A DNA stretch of 64,000 nt, from the NCBI RefSeq assembly GCF_002441855.2, contig NZ_CP029487.1:496001-560000 (forward strand), read 5' to 3'. Source of the DNA: Eubacterium maltosivorans. GTDB lineage: Bacteria; Bacillota; Clostridia; Eubacteriales; Eubacteriaceae. How positions within the stretch are numbered: position 1 is the first letter of the stretch; the number at the start of each line of letters is the position of its first letter. Positions 33,067-41,048 of the stretch are shown one piece after another. Under the pieces are notes generated by a model, which was given only the letters and a program-made list of their open reading frames with translations, searched no databases and was not told the origin of the DNA. The position numbers and the translations under genes are program-made.

Positions 33067-34424
33067 GATGTGCTGTTTTTGCGTGATAGCGCGTCAGGGT
33101 TCAGCAGAACAGAGGCTTCAAAAACCTGATGGTCATCATTAAATTTTGCAAAGCCGCTGTATTTTTCAGTTATCCGGCAGACCGAATGGATACCGATTCC
33201 TTCCGCATCGCGCTTGGAGGACATAAAGCCACCATCATCCTTTTTACAGATTGCATGATCATAGCTGTTTTTGACGGAAATCACCACGGAGTCCTTGCCC
33301 GAAACGCCGAGCTTTACAGAAATAAAGCGGTTTGCCTTTTTCTGACGCTGGCAGGCCTCCACCGCGTTTTCAAACAAATTGCCAAAAACCACGCAGAGAT
33401 CGCCCTCAGAAAAAAACAGCGGCTCGGGAAGCTCGATGTCAATGTGCAGGTCAATGGCATTTTGGCGTGCAAGAGCTGCGTAATGCTGGGCGATGGCGTC
33501 GATGGCAGTGTTGGCGCAGAGAGGCAGAGCCCTGTTCATATCCGCAGACTTCAGGCAGTCGCTCAAGCAGGCGTCGATTTGTTCAAAGGCGCTGTTTTCC
33601 GCATATCCTTTGAGCATGAGCAGGCGGTGCTTCAGGTTATGACGGGCTTTTTCAGTATCCTCAATATTATTTTTCAGGCGGTTGTACTGTTCATGCTGCA
33701 TACTGGCCTGATAATCAGATAGCTCCAGTTTATTTTGAAGCTCGGCAGCCCGCTGGTTTTCCTGAATCAGTCTTAAAATAACATAATAGGTCAAAAAGGT
33801 GCCGGCAAACCAGACGAAAGGTAAAACATGGGCCGGTACAGAGGAAAGATTTAAAGAGCCAGGATAGATGCAGAACCGGTACAGCAGGAAAAAACAAACG
33901 GGCACAACCCATAAATACCGCCAGTATGGCATGCTGCCTGTCTCAAAGACAGTTGGTTTAATGACCTTAATGGTAAAAAATCCGACAAAGGGCAGTGTGA
34001 GCGTGAAAATTAAAAACAGGATAAAGGCAGACAGCAGCGGGTTGGCAAGCAGAGAAGGCCCACAGAATATCTGGCTGAAAAACACAACGATATCCAGATA
34101 ATTTTTAATAATAAAGACCACAAAAAAGTTAAGGAAAAAATTTTCTTTAACGCTTAAAAGAAAAATCAAACCAATGGTAATATTAAACAAAACACTGACA
34201 GTGATCCGCGCATTGCCGGAATCAGGCATGGCGCTGAGCGTGAAAACAGCGGCATAGGTGACCGTACTTGAAATCAGGAGTACAGCAACCATCATAATAT
34301 TAATGCTGGTGCCAAATCGGAAATTGCCTTTAAAAACCGACTGGTATAGAAAGAGCGCCGGCAGAAGTTGAATAAGTGAAAGCAGCGCAGCAAAAGCGAA
34401 TTGATCCAAAACCAACCTCCACAA
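33048..34424 (-). CDS. second GHKL-family sensor kinase, paralogue with altered H-box
   Basis: 458 residues, with the same layout as the kinase at 28082-29425. Six to seven membrane segments reach residue 220, and the shared central stretch is MPYWRYLWVVPVCFFLLYRF. The H-box reads RHNLKHR (His262, Asn263) where the other kinase has RHDLRHN. ATP-binding motifs are kept (VVFGNLFENAVEAC, SVKNSYDHA, AEGIGIHSVCRITEKYSG). No regulator gene is adjacent. It may signal through the LytTR regulator at 29422 or modulate the other kinase. Confidence 0.85.
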   Translation of the reverse strand: MWRLVLDQFAFAALLSLIQLLPALFLYQSVFKGNFRFGTSINIMMVAVLLISSTVTYAAVFTLSAMPDSGNARITVSVLFNITIGLIFLLSVKENFFLNFFVVFIIKNYLDIVVFFSQIFCGPSLLANPLLSAFILFLIFTLTLPFVGFFTIKVIKPTVFETGSMPYWRYLWVVPVCFFLLYRFCIYPGSLNLSSVPAHVLPFVWFAGTFLTYYVILRLIQENQRAAELQNKLELSDYQASMQHEQYNRLKNNIEDTEKARHNLKHRLLMLKGYAENSAFEQIDACLSDCLKSADMNRALPLCANTAIDAIAQHYAALARQNAIDLHIDIELPEPLFFSEGDLCVVFGNLFENAVEACQRQKKANRFISVKLGVSGKDSVVISVKNSYDHAICKKDDGGFMSSKRDAEGIGIHSVCRITEKYSGFAKFNDDHQVFEASVLLNPDALSRKNSTSKKNVP

Positions 34425-34574
34425 TTTGCATGAGTTTTCCTCATTTTACCATAGAACAGAAGAATTTGCATAGGGAAGCGCCCAACGTGAGAGTATAAAA
34501 ATAAAAAATAATGCGGATTTATCTTTTAGTATAAAATAACCCATATGGAATGTATGTAAGCGGAAAAATAAAAA

Positions 34575-34596
34575 TCGTAGAATACCATATTCTACG
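34575..34596. repeat. left inverted repeat / dyad flanking the tyrosine recombinase
   Basis: TCGTAGAATACCATAT (34575-34590) is the exact reverse complement of 35718-35733. It is also part of a 9-3-9 palindrome (CGTAGAATA-CCA-TATTCTACG), which looks like a recombinase core site or an operator. Confidence 0.65.
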
Positions 34597-34689
34597 TCAT
34601 TTTTTTACTTTTTATAAATTCTATTATATCATTTATAAATTGCTATTACTAGCAAAATTCTAATTAATTTTTAGTAGGGAGGCATGATT

Positions 34690-35706
34690 ATGAAAAAAAC
34701 ATTTTCAATGTGGTCGCAGTCAATTCGTCGTTTTTTTTCAAAAAGGTCACTAACGCTGGGAGCGTTCAGCCGTGAGTGGATAAGGGAACGCAGCGATGAA
34801 GGAAAGATTAAGGTTTCCACACTTAGCAATTATCAGCGTATTATTGAACGCTATTTGTTGCCTGAATTAGGTGATCTCCGGCTGGATGCTGTAACCGGTG
34901 AAGTGGTACAGAATTTTGTGAAATCACTGGAAAAGAAAGCGCTTAAGACATCCACGATTCAAGGCATTATCGGCAGGCTATCGTCAATTATGGAAAGAGC
35001 CGTGGAAACCGGATTGATTGATAAAAATCCCTGCGGGCATATCGTCATCCAGAAAAAGCGGCAGACAACGACAGGAAAAATTCTGACCATTGAGGACCAA
35101 AAGACTCTGGCGCACTGGCTTTCAGCCCATGAGCACAACCTGAGCCTTGCTATACAGCTCGGACTCTTTGCGGGAATGCGCATCGGGGAGATCGCAGCGC
35201 TGCAATGGAAAGACATTGACCTGAAAAATGGGTTCATTCATGTTCGCAGAAATGTTCAGCGTGTAAAAAATCCTGAAATGGGCCAGCGCAAAACCATTAA
35301 CCAGATTGGCACGCCAAAATCGCAAAAAGCCTTTCGCTCTATTCCCATTACCTCTATTTTAATGAAATCACTCCAGTGCTATGAAAAAAACGGGTTAAAG
35401 CAGGAAGCTTTTGTGATTGCAAAAAAAGGTGGCTCAGCCTATGATGTGAGAACCATACAGCGCTATTTTAAAAAGACTATTTTCACCCTTAAATTAGATA
35501 ATTACCGTTTTCACGACCTTCGGCACACCTTTGCGACCAGGGCGAAGGAAAGCGGAATGGACATTCAGATCATCAGTGAAATTCTTGGGCATTCAGAGAC
35601 ATCTGTCACCATGAACATTTATCTGCACATCACAGACCATCATAAAAAACAGGAGATGGTGCTTCTGGATAAGCTAAACTCAACAATATATGGAAAAGCG
35701 GCATAA
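34690..35706 (+). CDS. tyrosine recombinase / phage-type integrase
   Basis: 338 residues. GGGAGG at 34676-34681 fits ATG 34690 better than the ATG at 34684. It has a core-binding SAM-like domain (FSREWIRERSDEGKIKVSTLSNYQRIIERYLLPELGDL), then the catalytic domain with Arg in GLFAGMRIGEIAALQW, Lys in the PKSQKAFRSIPI hairpin, HDLRHTFATR, GHSETSVTM and Tyr in NIYLHIT. All catalytic residues are visible. No excisionase or cargo accompanies it. The gene alone sits between perfect 16-bp inverted repeats, so the unit may be an invertible or minimal mobile segment. Confidence 0.88.
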   Translation: MKKTFSMWSQSIRRFFSKRSLTLGAFSREWIRERSDEGKIKVSTLSNYQRIIERYLLPELGDLRLDAVTGEVVQNFVKSLEKKALKTSTIQGIIGRLSSIMERAVETGLIDKNPCGHIVIQKKRQTTTGKILTIEDQKTLAHWLSAHEHNLSLAIQLGLFAGMRIGEIAALQWKDIDLKNGFIHVRRNVQRVKNPEMGQRKTINQIGTPKSQKAFRSIPITSILMKSLQCYEKNGLKQEAFVIAKKGGSAYDVRTIQRYFKKTIFTLKLDNYRFHDLRHTFATRAKESGMDIQIISEILGHSETSVTMNIYLHITDHHKKQEMVLLDKLNSTIYGKAA

Positions 35707-35717
35707 ATTGTCGTGAA

Positions 35718-35733
35718 ATATGGTATTCTACGA
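35718..35733. repeat. right inverted repeat flanking the tyrosine recombinase
   Basis: ATATGGTATTCTACGA, the exact inverse of 34575-34590. With preceding bases it forms an imperfect dyad (CGTGAAATA-TGG-TATTCTACG). Confidence 0.65.
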
Positions 35734-35789
35734 ACTTTCTTTAAAAAATATACCCTGTATTTTAAGGAATCACAATAAAGGTAGAGAGC

Positions 35790-36320
35790 ATGCAAGCATT
35801 GATTAAGACTCAGTTTGGGCGCTGTTCCGAAAGCGTTCGGCAGCATTGCCTGCGAACAGGCAGCTGGATAAGAAAAATAATAAAGGAATTGGGGCGTGAA
35901 GAACTGCTTTCAATCTGGCAGTTGGAGGAAATGTCTCCGGTGGATTATCACGACATCGGAAAAGCGGAAACAGAAGATACTCTCGGCCATTGCACAACGG
36001 GCGCGCGGTTTTTCAGGAATCTTTATGAAACAAAAACGACCTGCTTTGCAGAACAGATTTTCTGCAGTATCGCTGCGGATCTCTGCCGGTTCCATCACTA
36101 CCGGTATGACGGTAAAAATAACCCCAAAAGGATAAGCGGACAGGATATACCCATCATTGCCAGAGTCTGTGCGGTTGCCGATGCTTTTGACCAATGGCAG
36201 GAGTCGGGCAGACAGCCGGATGAAGCGTACGAAAACATCTGTAAGGAAAGCGGTACCCTCTATGATCCAGCTGTTGTGCAGGCTCTTGGCGAGGTTATCC
36301 AGCGGCAAAGACAATCTTAA
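35790..36320 (+). CDS. small stand-alone HD-GYP-like phosphohydrolase
   Basis: 176 residues. An HD-type core has VRQHCLRTGSWI, the metal pair HD in VDYHDIGKAE, GHCTTGARFF, and then FHHYRYDGKNNPKRISGQDIPIIARVCAVADAFDQW. The last matches the HD-GYP signature region, but GYP reads NNP. HD-GYP proteins cleave c-di-GMP. The missing GYP residues and short length make activity uncertain. It follows the recombinase gene, with a weak AGGTAGAGAG site, and ends at a strong terminator. Confidence 0.75.
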   Translation: MQALIKTQFGRCSESVRQHCLRTGSWIRKIIKELGREELLSIWQLEEMSPVDYHDIGKAETEDTLGHCTTGARFFRNLYETKTTCFAEQIFCSIAADLCRFHHYRYDGKNNPKRISGQDIPIIARVCAVADAFDQWQESGRQPDEAYENICKESGTLYDPAVVQALGEVIQRQRQS

Positions 36321-36330
36321 AAACAGCATA

Positions 36331-36376
36331 AAAAAGGACATTTTCCCAGTTGTAGCCGATGGAAAATGCCCTTTTT
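36331..36376. terminator. terminator after the HD gene
   Basis: AAAAAGGACATTTTCC pairs with GGAAAATGCCCTTTTT. It is able to act in both directions between convergent genes. Confidence 0.8.
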
Positions 36377-36406
36377 ATATTGGCGTTGTAAAAATCGAAT
36401 AAAAAT

Positions 36407-37324
36407 CTAAAGCTCTTCAGCCGCTCCGGTTTTATTCAGGATAATAACCGCGGCAATGACGACTGCAATACCAATAATCTGCGGTAATGAAACAACCTGC
36501 CCAAAGATAAAATAGCCAAGGATTGAGGCTGTGATGGGCGAGAATGCATTCATCATATTGGTGATGGCAGGATCGACCAGAGAAAAGGACTTTACCCAGA
36601 CATAGGATGAAAGAATCTGTGTCAGCAGCCCATAAGCAACGATGATCAAAATAAGAAGCAGGACATTCTGGGCGGAACCGATCTGGCCAATGACAGCCCA
36701 GGGAGGGCAGACAACCCAGTAGATCAAAGCCGCTCCGAGGTTATAATAAGTGATGACCACATCATTGTCAATCTCATTATTTAAAGCCCATTTGATGATC
36801 AGGGCAACAGCGCAGTTAGCCAGCCAGTTTAGCGCCATCCACATTATACCTGAAGGCGCGATGAAAGCATCGGGCGAAAAGACATTTAAAACCAGTGCCA
36901 GACCGATAATGGCCAACCCCAGAGAAGCGACCTTGCCCTTGGTTATTTTGTATTTAAAAATAAAGGAAGAGAGAAGCATCAGTATAAAGACATGGGAAAA
37001 CTCAAGAATGGAAAAGACACCGGTGCTCAGGTAGTTAAGCGCCCGCGCGTAAGAGTAATAGAGCACCGCGTTGGCAATTCCGCCGCCTACCAGGACGATG
37101 AGTATGCGTTTCCATCCAATATTAAAAGCCTTTGGATTTTTGATCAGGATTTTTATCCCATAAAACAGGATAACGATCATTGGCCCCATAGATGAGACGG
37201 CCACATCGCTTAGCCCAAGATTTTGGAGCAATGCGATGAAAACGCCGAGGGTTCCCCATAAAACGCCGGCAATCCCGCCGTAGATAATCCCTTTTGTAAA
37301 ATTACTTTTGTTTACTTCGTTCAT
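36407..37324 (-). CDS. EamA/DMT-family transporter
   Basis: 305 residues with ten predicted membrane segments in two EamA repeats (GIAGVLWGTLGVFIALLQNLG near the start; YVWVKSFSLVDPAITNMMNAFSPITASILGYFIFGQVVSLPQIIGIAVVIAAVII near the end). The family exports or imports amino acids, nucleosides and other small metabolites. It is the last gene of the leftward operon containing the UroD-like methyltransferase (37482) and a 43-residue mini-protein (37337), so it probably moves the methylated substrate or its product. Confidence 0.85.
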   Translation of the reverse strand: MNEVNKSNFTKGIIYGGIAGVLWGTLGVFIALLQNLGLSDVAVSSMGPMIVILFYGIKILIKNPKAFNIGWKRILIVLVGGGIANAVLYYSYARALNYLSTGVFSILEFSHVFILMLLSSFIFKYKITKGKVASLGLAIIGLALVLNVFSPDAFIAPSGIMWMALNWLANCAVALIIKWALNNEIDNDVVITYYNLGAALIYWVVCPPWAVIGQIGSAQNVLLLILIIVAYGLLTQILSSYVWVKSFSLVDPAITNMMNAFSPITASILGYFIFGQVVSLPQIIGIAVVIAAVIILNKTGAAEEL

Positions 37325-37336
37325 TTTATACTCCCC

Positions 37337-37468
37337 CTACATGATTAAGCTTAGAATAAAGGTTTCGAATTCTTTTTCCGTTTCGGTCATACAATCGCGG
37401 ATCAGCGCCTGATATTTTTCATCGTACTCGCTGGCCAGATCTTCAATTTTTTCTATTTCTTTAAGCAT
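37337..37468 (-). CDS. 43-residue mini-protein between methyltransferase and transporter genes
   Basis: An ORF starting MLKEIEKIEDLASEYDEKYQ and ending FETFILSLIM, with GGAGATAA upstream, 13 nt after the methyltransferase stop and 12 nt before the EamA start. It is acidic and helical. The methyltransferase gene at 49602 is also followed, at 9 nt, by a small acidic ORF of 50 residues. The repeated arrangement supports a real gene. No family is recognised. Confidence 0.6.
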   Translation of the reverse strand: MLKEIEKIEDLASEYDEKYQALIRDCMTETEKEFETFILSLIM

Positions 37469-37481
37469 AAGATTTATCTCC

Positions 37482-38630
37482 TTAATATTTTCCGTATTCA
37501 TTGACAAAATCAATCACTGCTTTCATTTTTTCAGGCGGCGCGTCCTTAAAGCTGAAGGCTGGCTTATTAAAACCAAAGTAAAACCGTTTGCTTTCCATGC
37601 CAATATCCATGAGCTCACGGGCTTTATCCAGGCATTCCTCTGTGGAATAATTCGTCAGATAATCCAGAGGATAGGAGCAGCAGACCATGTTTTTAGAGCC
37701 GAGAATATCCAGTGCCTTTTTAAAATTCTGATGCTCCACAGCTAAAATAACCTTTCCCTCAGGCAGTTCGGAATAATAGTCAAAATAGCGGCCGTCTGTG
37801 TAATCGCCCTGGAACTGTAAATAGAGGGTGTGCCCCTTTGCGGCCAGCGCGTCACAAACCTTTTTAAAAGTAGGCCAGAAAAATTTCTCGAAATGTCTGG
37901 GGCTGATCATTGGCGGCAGGTGAACCCAGGAGCAGGCACAGGAAATCCCATCGGCATCAGTTGGCAGAGTATTTTCCACATAGTCGATCATCACGGGCGT
38001 GAGCGCTTCGCAGGCGGCCTCCAATTCTCGCTTTTTCCGTCGGAGATCCATGGAAATCTGAGTGATTCCGCGCAGATGGTCGCCCAGCAGGTCAAAGGGG
38101 GCATAAAACATGGTGCCATAGTAAATCGGAACGCCCTTAGCGTAAGTAAGATCATAAAGCTTATTATAAAAATCGGCAACCTGACTTTTTTCAAACAGCA
38201 GAGCCTTGGAAATGGCTGTAATATCCTTGACGCTGTCTTTTCCAAGCGTGCTGTACATGCCGGGAAGCACCTTGTTAACGATGCAGCGCAGCGGGTCTTC
38301 GATCAGCGCTTGATAATCATTCTCACTCAAGCTCATGACCTCAGGGTGCTGCATGGTCCCGGTCCTTCTGTTTTGAATCCACGTTTTGCTGCCCAAAATT
38401 TCGCTGCGCTGAGGTGGCAGCCATCCCATTCCCAGATTGGCATCCATTTCAAAAGTGCTTAAAATTTTTTCATAAGCTTCGATGATTTTCTCATAATTCC
38501 AGGTCGCTTCCAGAAAATCAATGCCTGCAAGCTCACAGGCATAGCTGATTTCAAAATCCAGTATCACTGGCACATGGTCGGCAGGCTCTCCTGCCATTGT
38601 GTTTTTTATACACGCAATTCTTTCTTCCAT
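37482..38630 (-). CDS. UroD-superfamily methyltransferase-like protein (MtvB/MtbA type)
   Basis: About 382 residues from MEERIACIKNTMAGEPADHVPVIL; GGAGGG precedes ATG 38630, and the longer start at 38648 lacks a site. It has the UroD-type TIM barrel, as used by corrinoid methyltransferases: MISPRHFEKFFWPTFKKVCDALAAKGHTLYLQFQGDY, ending FVNEYGKY. A clear H-x-C zinc pair of the MtbA type was not found. Acetogen O-demethylases such as MtvB belong to this fold, so a methyl-donor substrate is likely but unidentified. A divergent TetR regulator and operator dyads lie upstream. Confidence 0.7.
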   Translation of the reverse strand: MEERIACIKNTMAGEPADHVPVILDFEISYACELAGIDFLEATWNYEKIIEAYEKILSTFEMDANLGMGWLPPQRSEILGSKTWIQNRRTGTMQHPEVMSLSENDYQALIEDPLRCIVNKVLPGMYSTLGKDSVKDITAISKALLFEKSQVADFYNKLYDLTYAKGVPIYYGTMFYAPFDLLGDHLRGITQISMDLRRKKRELEAACEALTPVMIDYVENTLPTDADGISCACSWVHLPPMISPRHFEKFFWPTFKKVCDALAAKGHTLYLQFQGDYTDGRYFDYYSELPEGKVILAVEHQNFKKALDILGSKNMVCCSYPLDYLTNYSTEECLDKARELMDIGMESKRFYFGFNKPAFSFKDAPPEKMKAVIDFVNEYGKY

Positions 38631-38650
38631 CTCAAAATTTCCCTCCATGA

Positions 38651-38708
38651 ATTGTATGAATACAATATTGTATGATTACAATATATAGTATGTGTACAAA
38701 TTTGTCAA
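38651..38708 (-). promoter_or_regulatory. promoter with tandem TetR-type operator dyads
   Basis: The minus-strand promoter TTGACA (38708-38703)-N17-TATATT (38685-38680) is overlapped and followed by two dyads: ATTGTA-TGAT-TACAAT (38667-38682) and ATTGTAT-GA-ATACAAT (38651-38666). They are the likely binding sites of the divergent TetR protein. The TetR gene has its own TATAAT at 38749-38754. Confidence 0.65.
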
Positions 38709-38770
38709 GTCTTTTTTAAATTCTTCTTTTTTTTACTAAAAATCATGCTATAATGAACATGAGGTGAATT

Positions 38771-39472
38771 ATGGCAAACTATAAAAATGGAACAGAGACA
38801 AAGGCTTCGTTGTATAACAGCGCGAAAAAGCTTTTTTACTTAAAAGGCTATGGTGCGACAACCATTAAGGATATTATTACTGACGCCGAATCAAAATTAG
38901 GTTTGTTCACTTATTATTTTGAGAGCAAGGAATCTGTGGCGATCAGTATTTTTAAGGATTTTGTCAATGATATTGCTTTAGTGCTGGAGGAGCCTCTAAA
39001 GGAATACACGGCAAAAAATGATTATCTGCTGGTGGACATGATTGAGTACCGCGCTTATTTTGAGTGTATAAACGCCAATGAGCAGATAAGAAGGTTTTAT
39101 AAGGATATTTCGATTCTTGAAAGCTTTGCACAGATGACCATTGAGCTAAAAGATTATTTTATACAGAAACGCTTCGAGAATGGACTGAAGTTTGAGACCA
39201 GCGTGATGATTAAGGATAAGACCTACTTTGACGCCATCGCTTCTCTGACGTCTGGCATGGAGATTCAGTTTTTTAGAGATATTCTTGGGAAAAAGATCGA
39301 TATCGCCTATGGCGACGCGATCGATATTTTTCTGACAGAGTATTACCGCTTCTTAGTGCTGGATAAAAAGCGGATTCAGGATAATCTGCGAAAGTCCAGA
39401 AAAGTCGTGGAAACCCTAAAATTTGAAATTGGCGGCTGCTTTAGCATTCAACTGGCAGGTGCTGACGCATAA
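38771..39472 (+). CDS. TetR-family repressor
   Basis: 233 residues. The N-terminal HTH has KASLYNSAKKLFYLKGYGATTIKDIITDAESKLGLFTYYFESKESVAISIF. The C-terminal ligand domain is family-specific and not recognised. It diverges from the UroD-like methyltransferase operon, whose promoter carries two ATTGTA/TACAAT dyads, so it probably represses that operon until the substrate is present. The ribosome site GAGGTG is 6 nt upstream. Confidence 0.85.
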   Translation: MANYKNGTETKASLYNSAKKLFYLKGYGATTIKDIITDAESKLGLFTYYFESKESVAISIFKDFVNDIALVLEEPLKEYTAKNDYLLVDMIEYRAYFECINANEQIRRFYKDISILESFAQMTIELKDYFIQKRFENGLKFETSVMIKDKTYFDAIASLTSGMEIQFFRDILGKKIDIAYGDAIDIFLTEYYRFLVLDKKRIQDNLRKSRKVVETLKFEIGGCFSIQLAGADA

Positions 39473-39534
39473 GGTATGAGTAAAAATTTATCATAAAAGG
39501 TCAAGATATAAAAATCAGGAAAGAAGGTTATCAT

Positions 39535-39792
39535 ATGATTGTTACTTTTAGAGAAATTGGTGCGCTGAATCAGCTTTTACAGGAAAAACACCTGGATTAT
39601 AAAATTCATCTGAGCGATGCCTGCGGCTCCCAGAGCATGTGGATTGAAAGCCTGAACAATGCTGGTGATCCCAAGGCGAACAAAGCCCTGTACGAAGTGA
39701 TTGACGCTTTTTTTGAGAAAATGGGCACAGAGCTGGAATATACCTGGGATAAAAAATCCTTTTGGTTTAAGGACCGGTCTTTAGTATTTTAA
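39535..39792 (+). CDS. small conserved RDAC-like protein
   Basis: 85 residues: MIVTFREIGALNQLLQEKHLDYKIHLSDACGSQSMWIE, ending in aromatic-rich TWDKKSFWFKDRSLVF. This resembles a small family found in acetogens and clostridia (RDAC family; here the motif reads SDAC). Its function is unknown. It lies 62 nt after the TetR gene, has AGAAGG upstream, and ends at a strong terminator. Confidence 0.6.
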   Translation: MIVTFREIGALNQLLQEKHLDYKIHLSDACGSQSMWIESLNNAGDPKANKALYEVIDAFFEKMGTELEYTWDKKSFWFKDRSLVF

Positions 39793-39811
39793 AATTTCAG
39801 GGGTAATACAG

Positions 39812-39851
39812 AAACACAAATGCTTAAGTGTGAGAGCATTTGTGTTTTTTT
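39812..39851 (+). terminator. terminator after the RDAC-like gene
   Basis: AAACACAAATGCT pairs with AGCATTTGTGTTT, followed by TTTTTTTA. Confidence 0.85.
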
Positions 39852-40001
39852 ATTGTCTTAAACAGCTTCATTTTCTGGATTGTTTTATTATGAAACATCT
39901 GCCAGATTGAAAAAGGATATAGAATCCGATAGTATAAAAACCAGAAAGAATATAGCGGAGATTGTTTGATATTTAAACAGATTTTATAAGGGGGAAGAAA
40001 G

Positions 40002-41048
40002 ATGAAGCCTATTTTAGGGATAACAATTGGTGATCCAGCGGGTATTGGGCCGGAGATCACACTGAAAGCAATGGCCTGCCAGGAGATTTGGAAAATGTGC
40101 AGCCCAGTGGCCGTGGGAGATAAGAAGGTACTGGAAAAGGCTCTGAAAATCATAAAAATTGAAAAAGAGCTGGTTCCTGTCAAAGAGAACAGCCTGAGAG
40201 AAACCCTTGACCACCTTGGGAAGGACGCGCTTCCATATATTGACATGGAGCTTTTTAAAACTGCTGACTGGCAGTTCGGAAAGGTTGACGCCCGCTGCGG
40301 CGATGCGGGATTCCAATTTATAAAAAAGGGTATTATATTGGCAATGGACGGTGTTCTTGACGGTGTTGTAACCGGTCCGATCAACAAGGAGGCGCTGAAT
40401 CTTGCCGGGCATCATTTTTCAGGGCACACTGAAATCTTCGCCCATTATACGGGCACAAAAGCATACCGTATGGTCTTGACAAGTGATAAGCTGCGCGTGA
40501 TTCATGTGACGACCCATGCGTCGATCCGAAGGGTATGCGACATGATCAAAAAAGACCGGATTTATGACACAATCTGTCTGGCAGATGAGACACTGCGGCT
40601 CATGGGGATTGATTCTCCAAGAATAGGTGTAGCAGGCTTTAACCCACACTGCTCGGAGGGCGGTCTTTTTGGCGATGAGGAAGCGCTCGAGATTATCCCG
40701 GCCATAGAGGCGGCTGAAAAAGCCGGCATAAAGGCCATCGGGCCGGTTTCACCGGACACTGTTTTTGTAAAAGCCCTCGGCGGGGCTTTTGATATGGTCG
40801 TTGCCATGTACCATGACCAGGGACATATTCCGCTTAAGCTCTGTGGTTTTAGAATGGATCCTGAGACTGGTGCATTCACGAGTATGAGCGGCGTAAACTG
40901 TACGGTGGGCCTGCCGATCATAAGAACCTCTGTAGACCACGGAACAGCCTTTGAGGTGGCGGGGACCGGAAAAGCAAATGAGGAATCAATGCTTGACGCG
41001 CTGCACATGGCAGCGATTATGGCGCGCGGCAGGGAGAAACGGCAATGA
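40002..41048 (+). CDS. pdxA2: PdxA-family dehydrogenase (4-phospho-threonate / PdxA2 type)
   Basis: 348 residues. It has the PdxA pattern GITIGDPAGIGPEITLKA at the N-terminus, GVVTGPINKEALNLAG, the metal ligands in GHTEIFAH and VAMYHDQGHIPLK, and GTAFEVAGTGKANEESM. The PdxA fold oxidises and decarboxylates 4-phosphohydroxy acids. Because the next gene overlaps it by 4 nt and encodes a four-carbon acid sugar kinase, this copy is more likely catabolic (4-phospho-D-threonate or -erythronate to DHAP) than part of pyridoxal phosphate synthesis. The exact epimer is unknown. Confidence 0.85.
   Translation: MKPILGITIGDPAGIGPEITLKAMACQEIWKMCSPVAVGDKKVLEKALKIIKIEKELVPVKENSLRETLDHLGKDALPYIDMELFKTADWQFGKVDARCGDAGFQFIKKGIILAMDGVLDGVVTGPINKEALNLAGHHFSGHTEIFAHYTGTKAYRMVLTSDKLRVIHVTTHASIRRVCDMIKKDRIYDTICLADETLRLMGIDSPRIGVAGFNPHCSEGGLFGDEEALEIIPAIEAAEKAGIKAIGPVSPDTVFVKALGGAFDMVVAMYHDQGHIPLKLCGFRMDPETGAFTSMSGVNCTVGLPIIRTSVDHGTAFEVAGTGKANEESMLDALHMAAIMARGREKRQ

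Noticed and set aside
39852-40001. Sigma-54 (-24/-12) promoter for the PrpR-linked cluster
   Set aside because: No TGGCAC-N5-TTGC-like pair here or at 44041-44191, and the regulator lacks GAFTGA.
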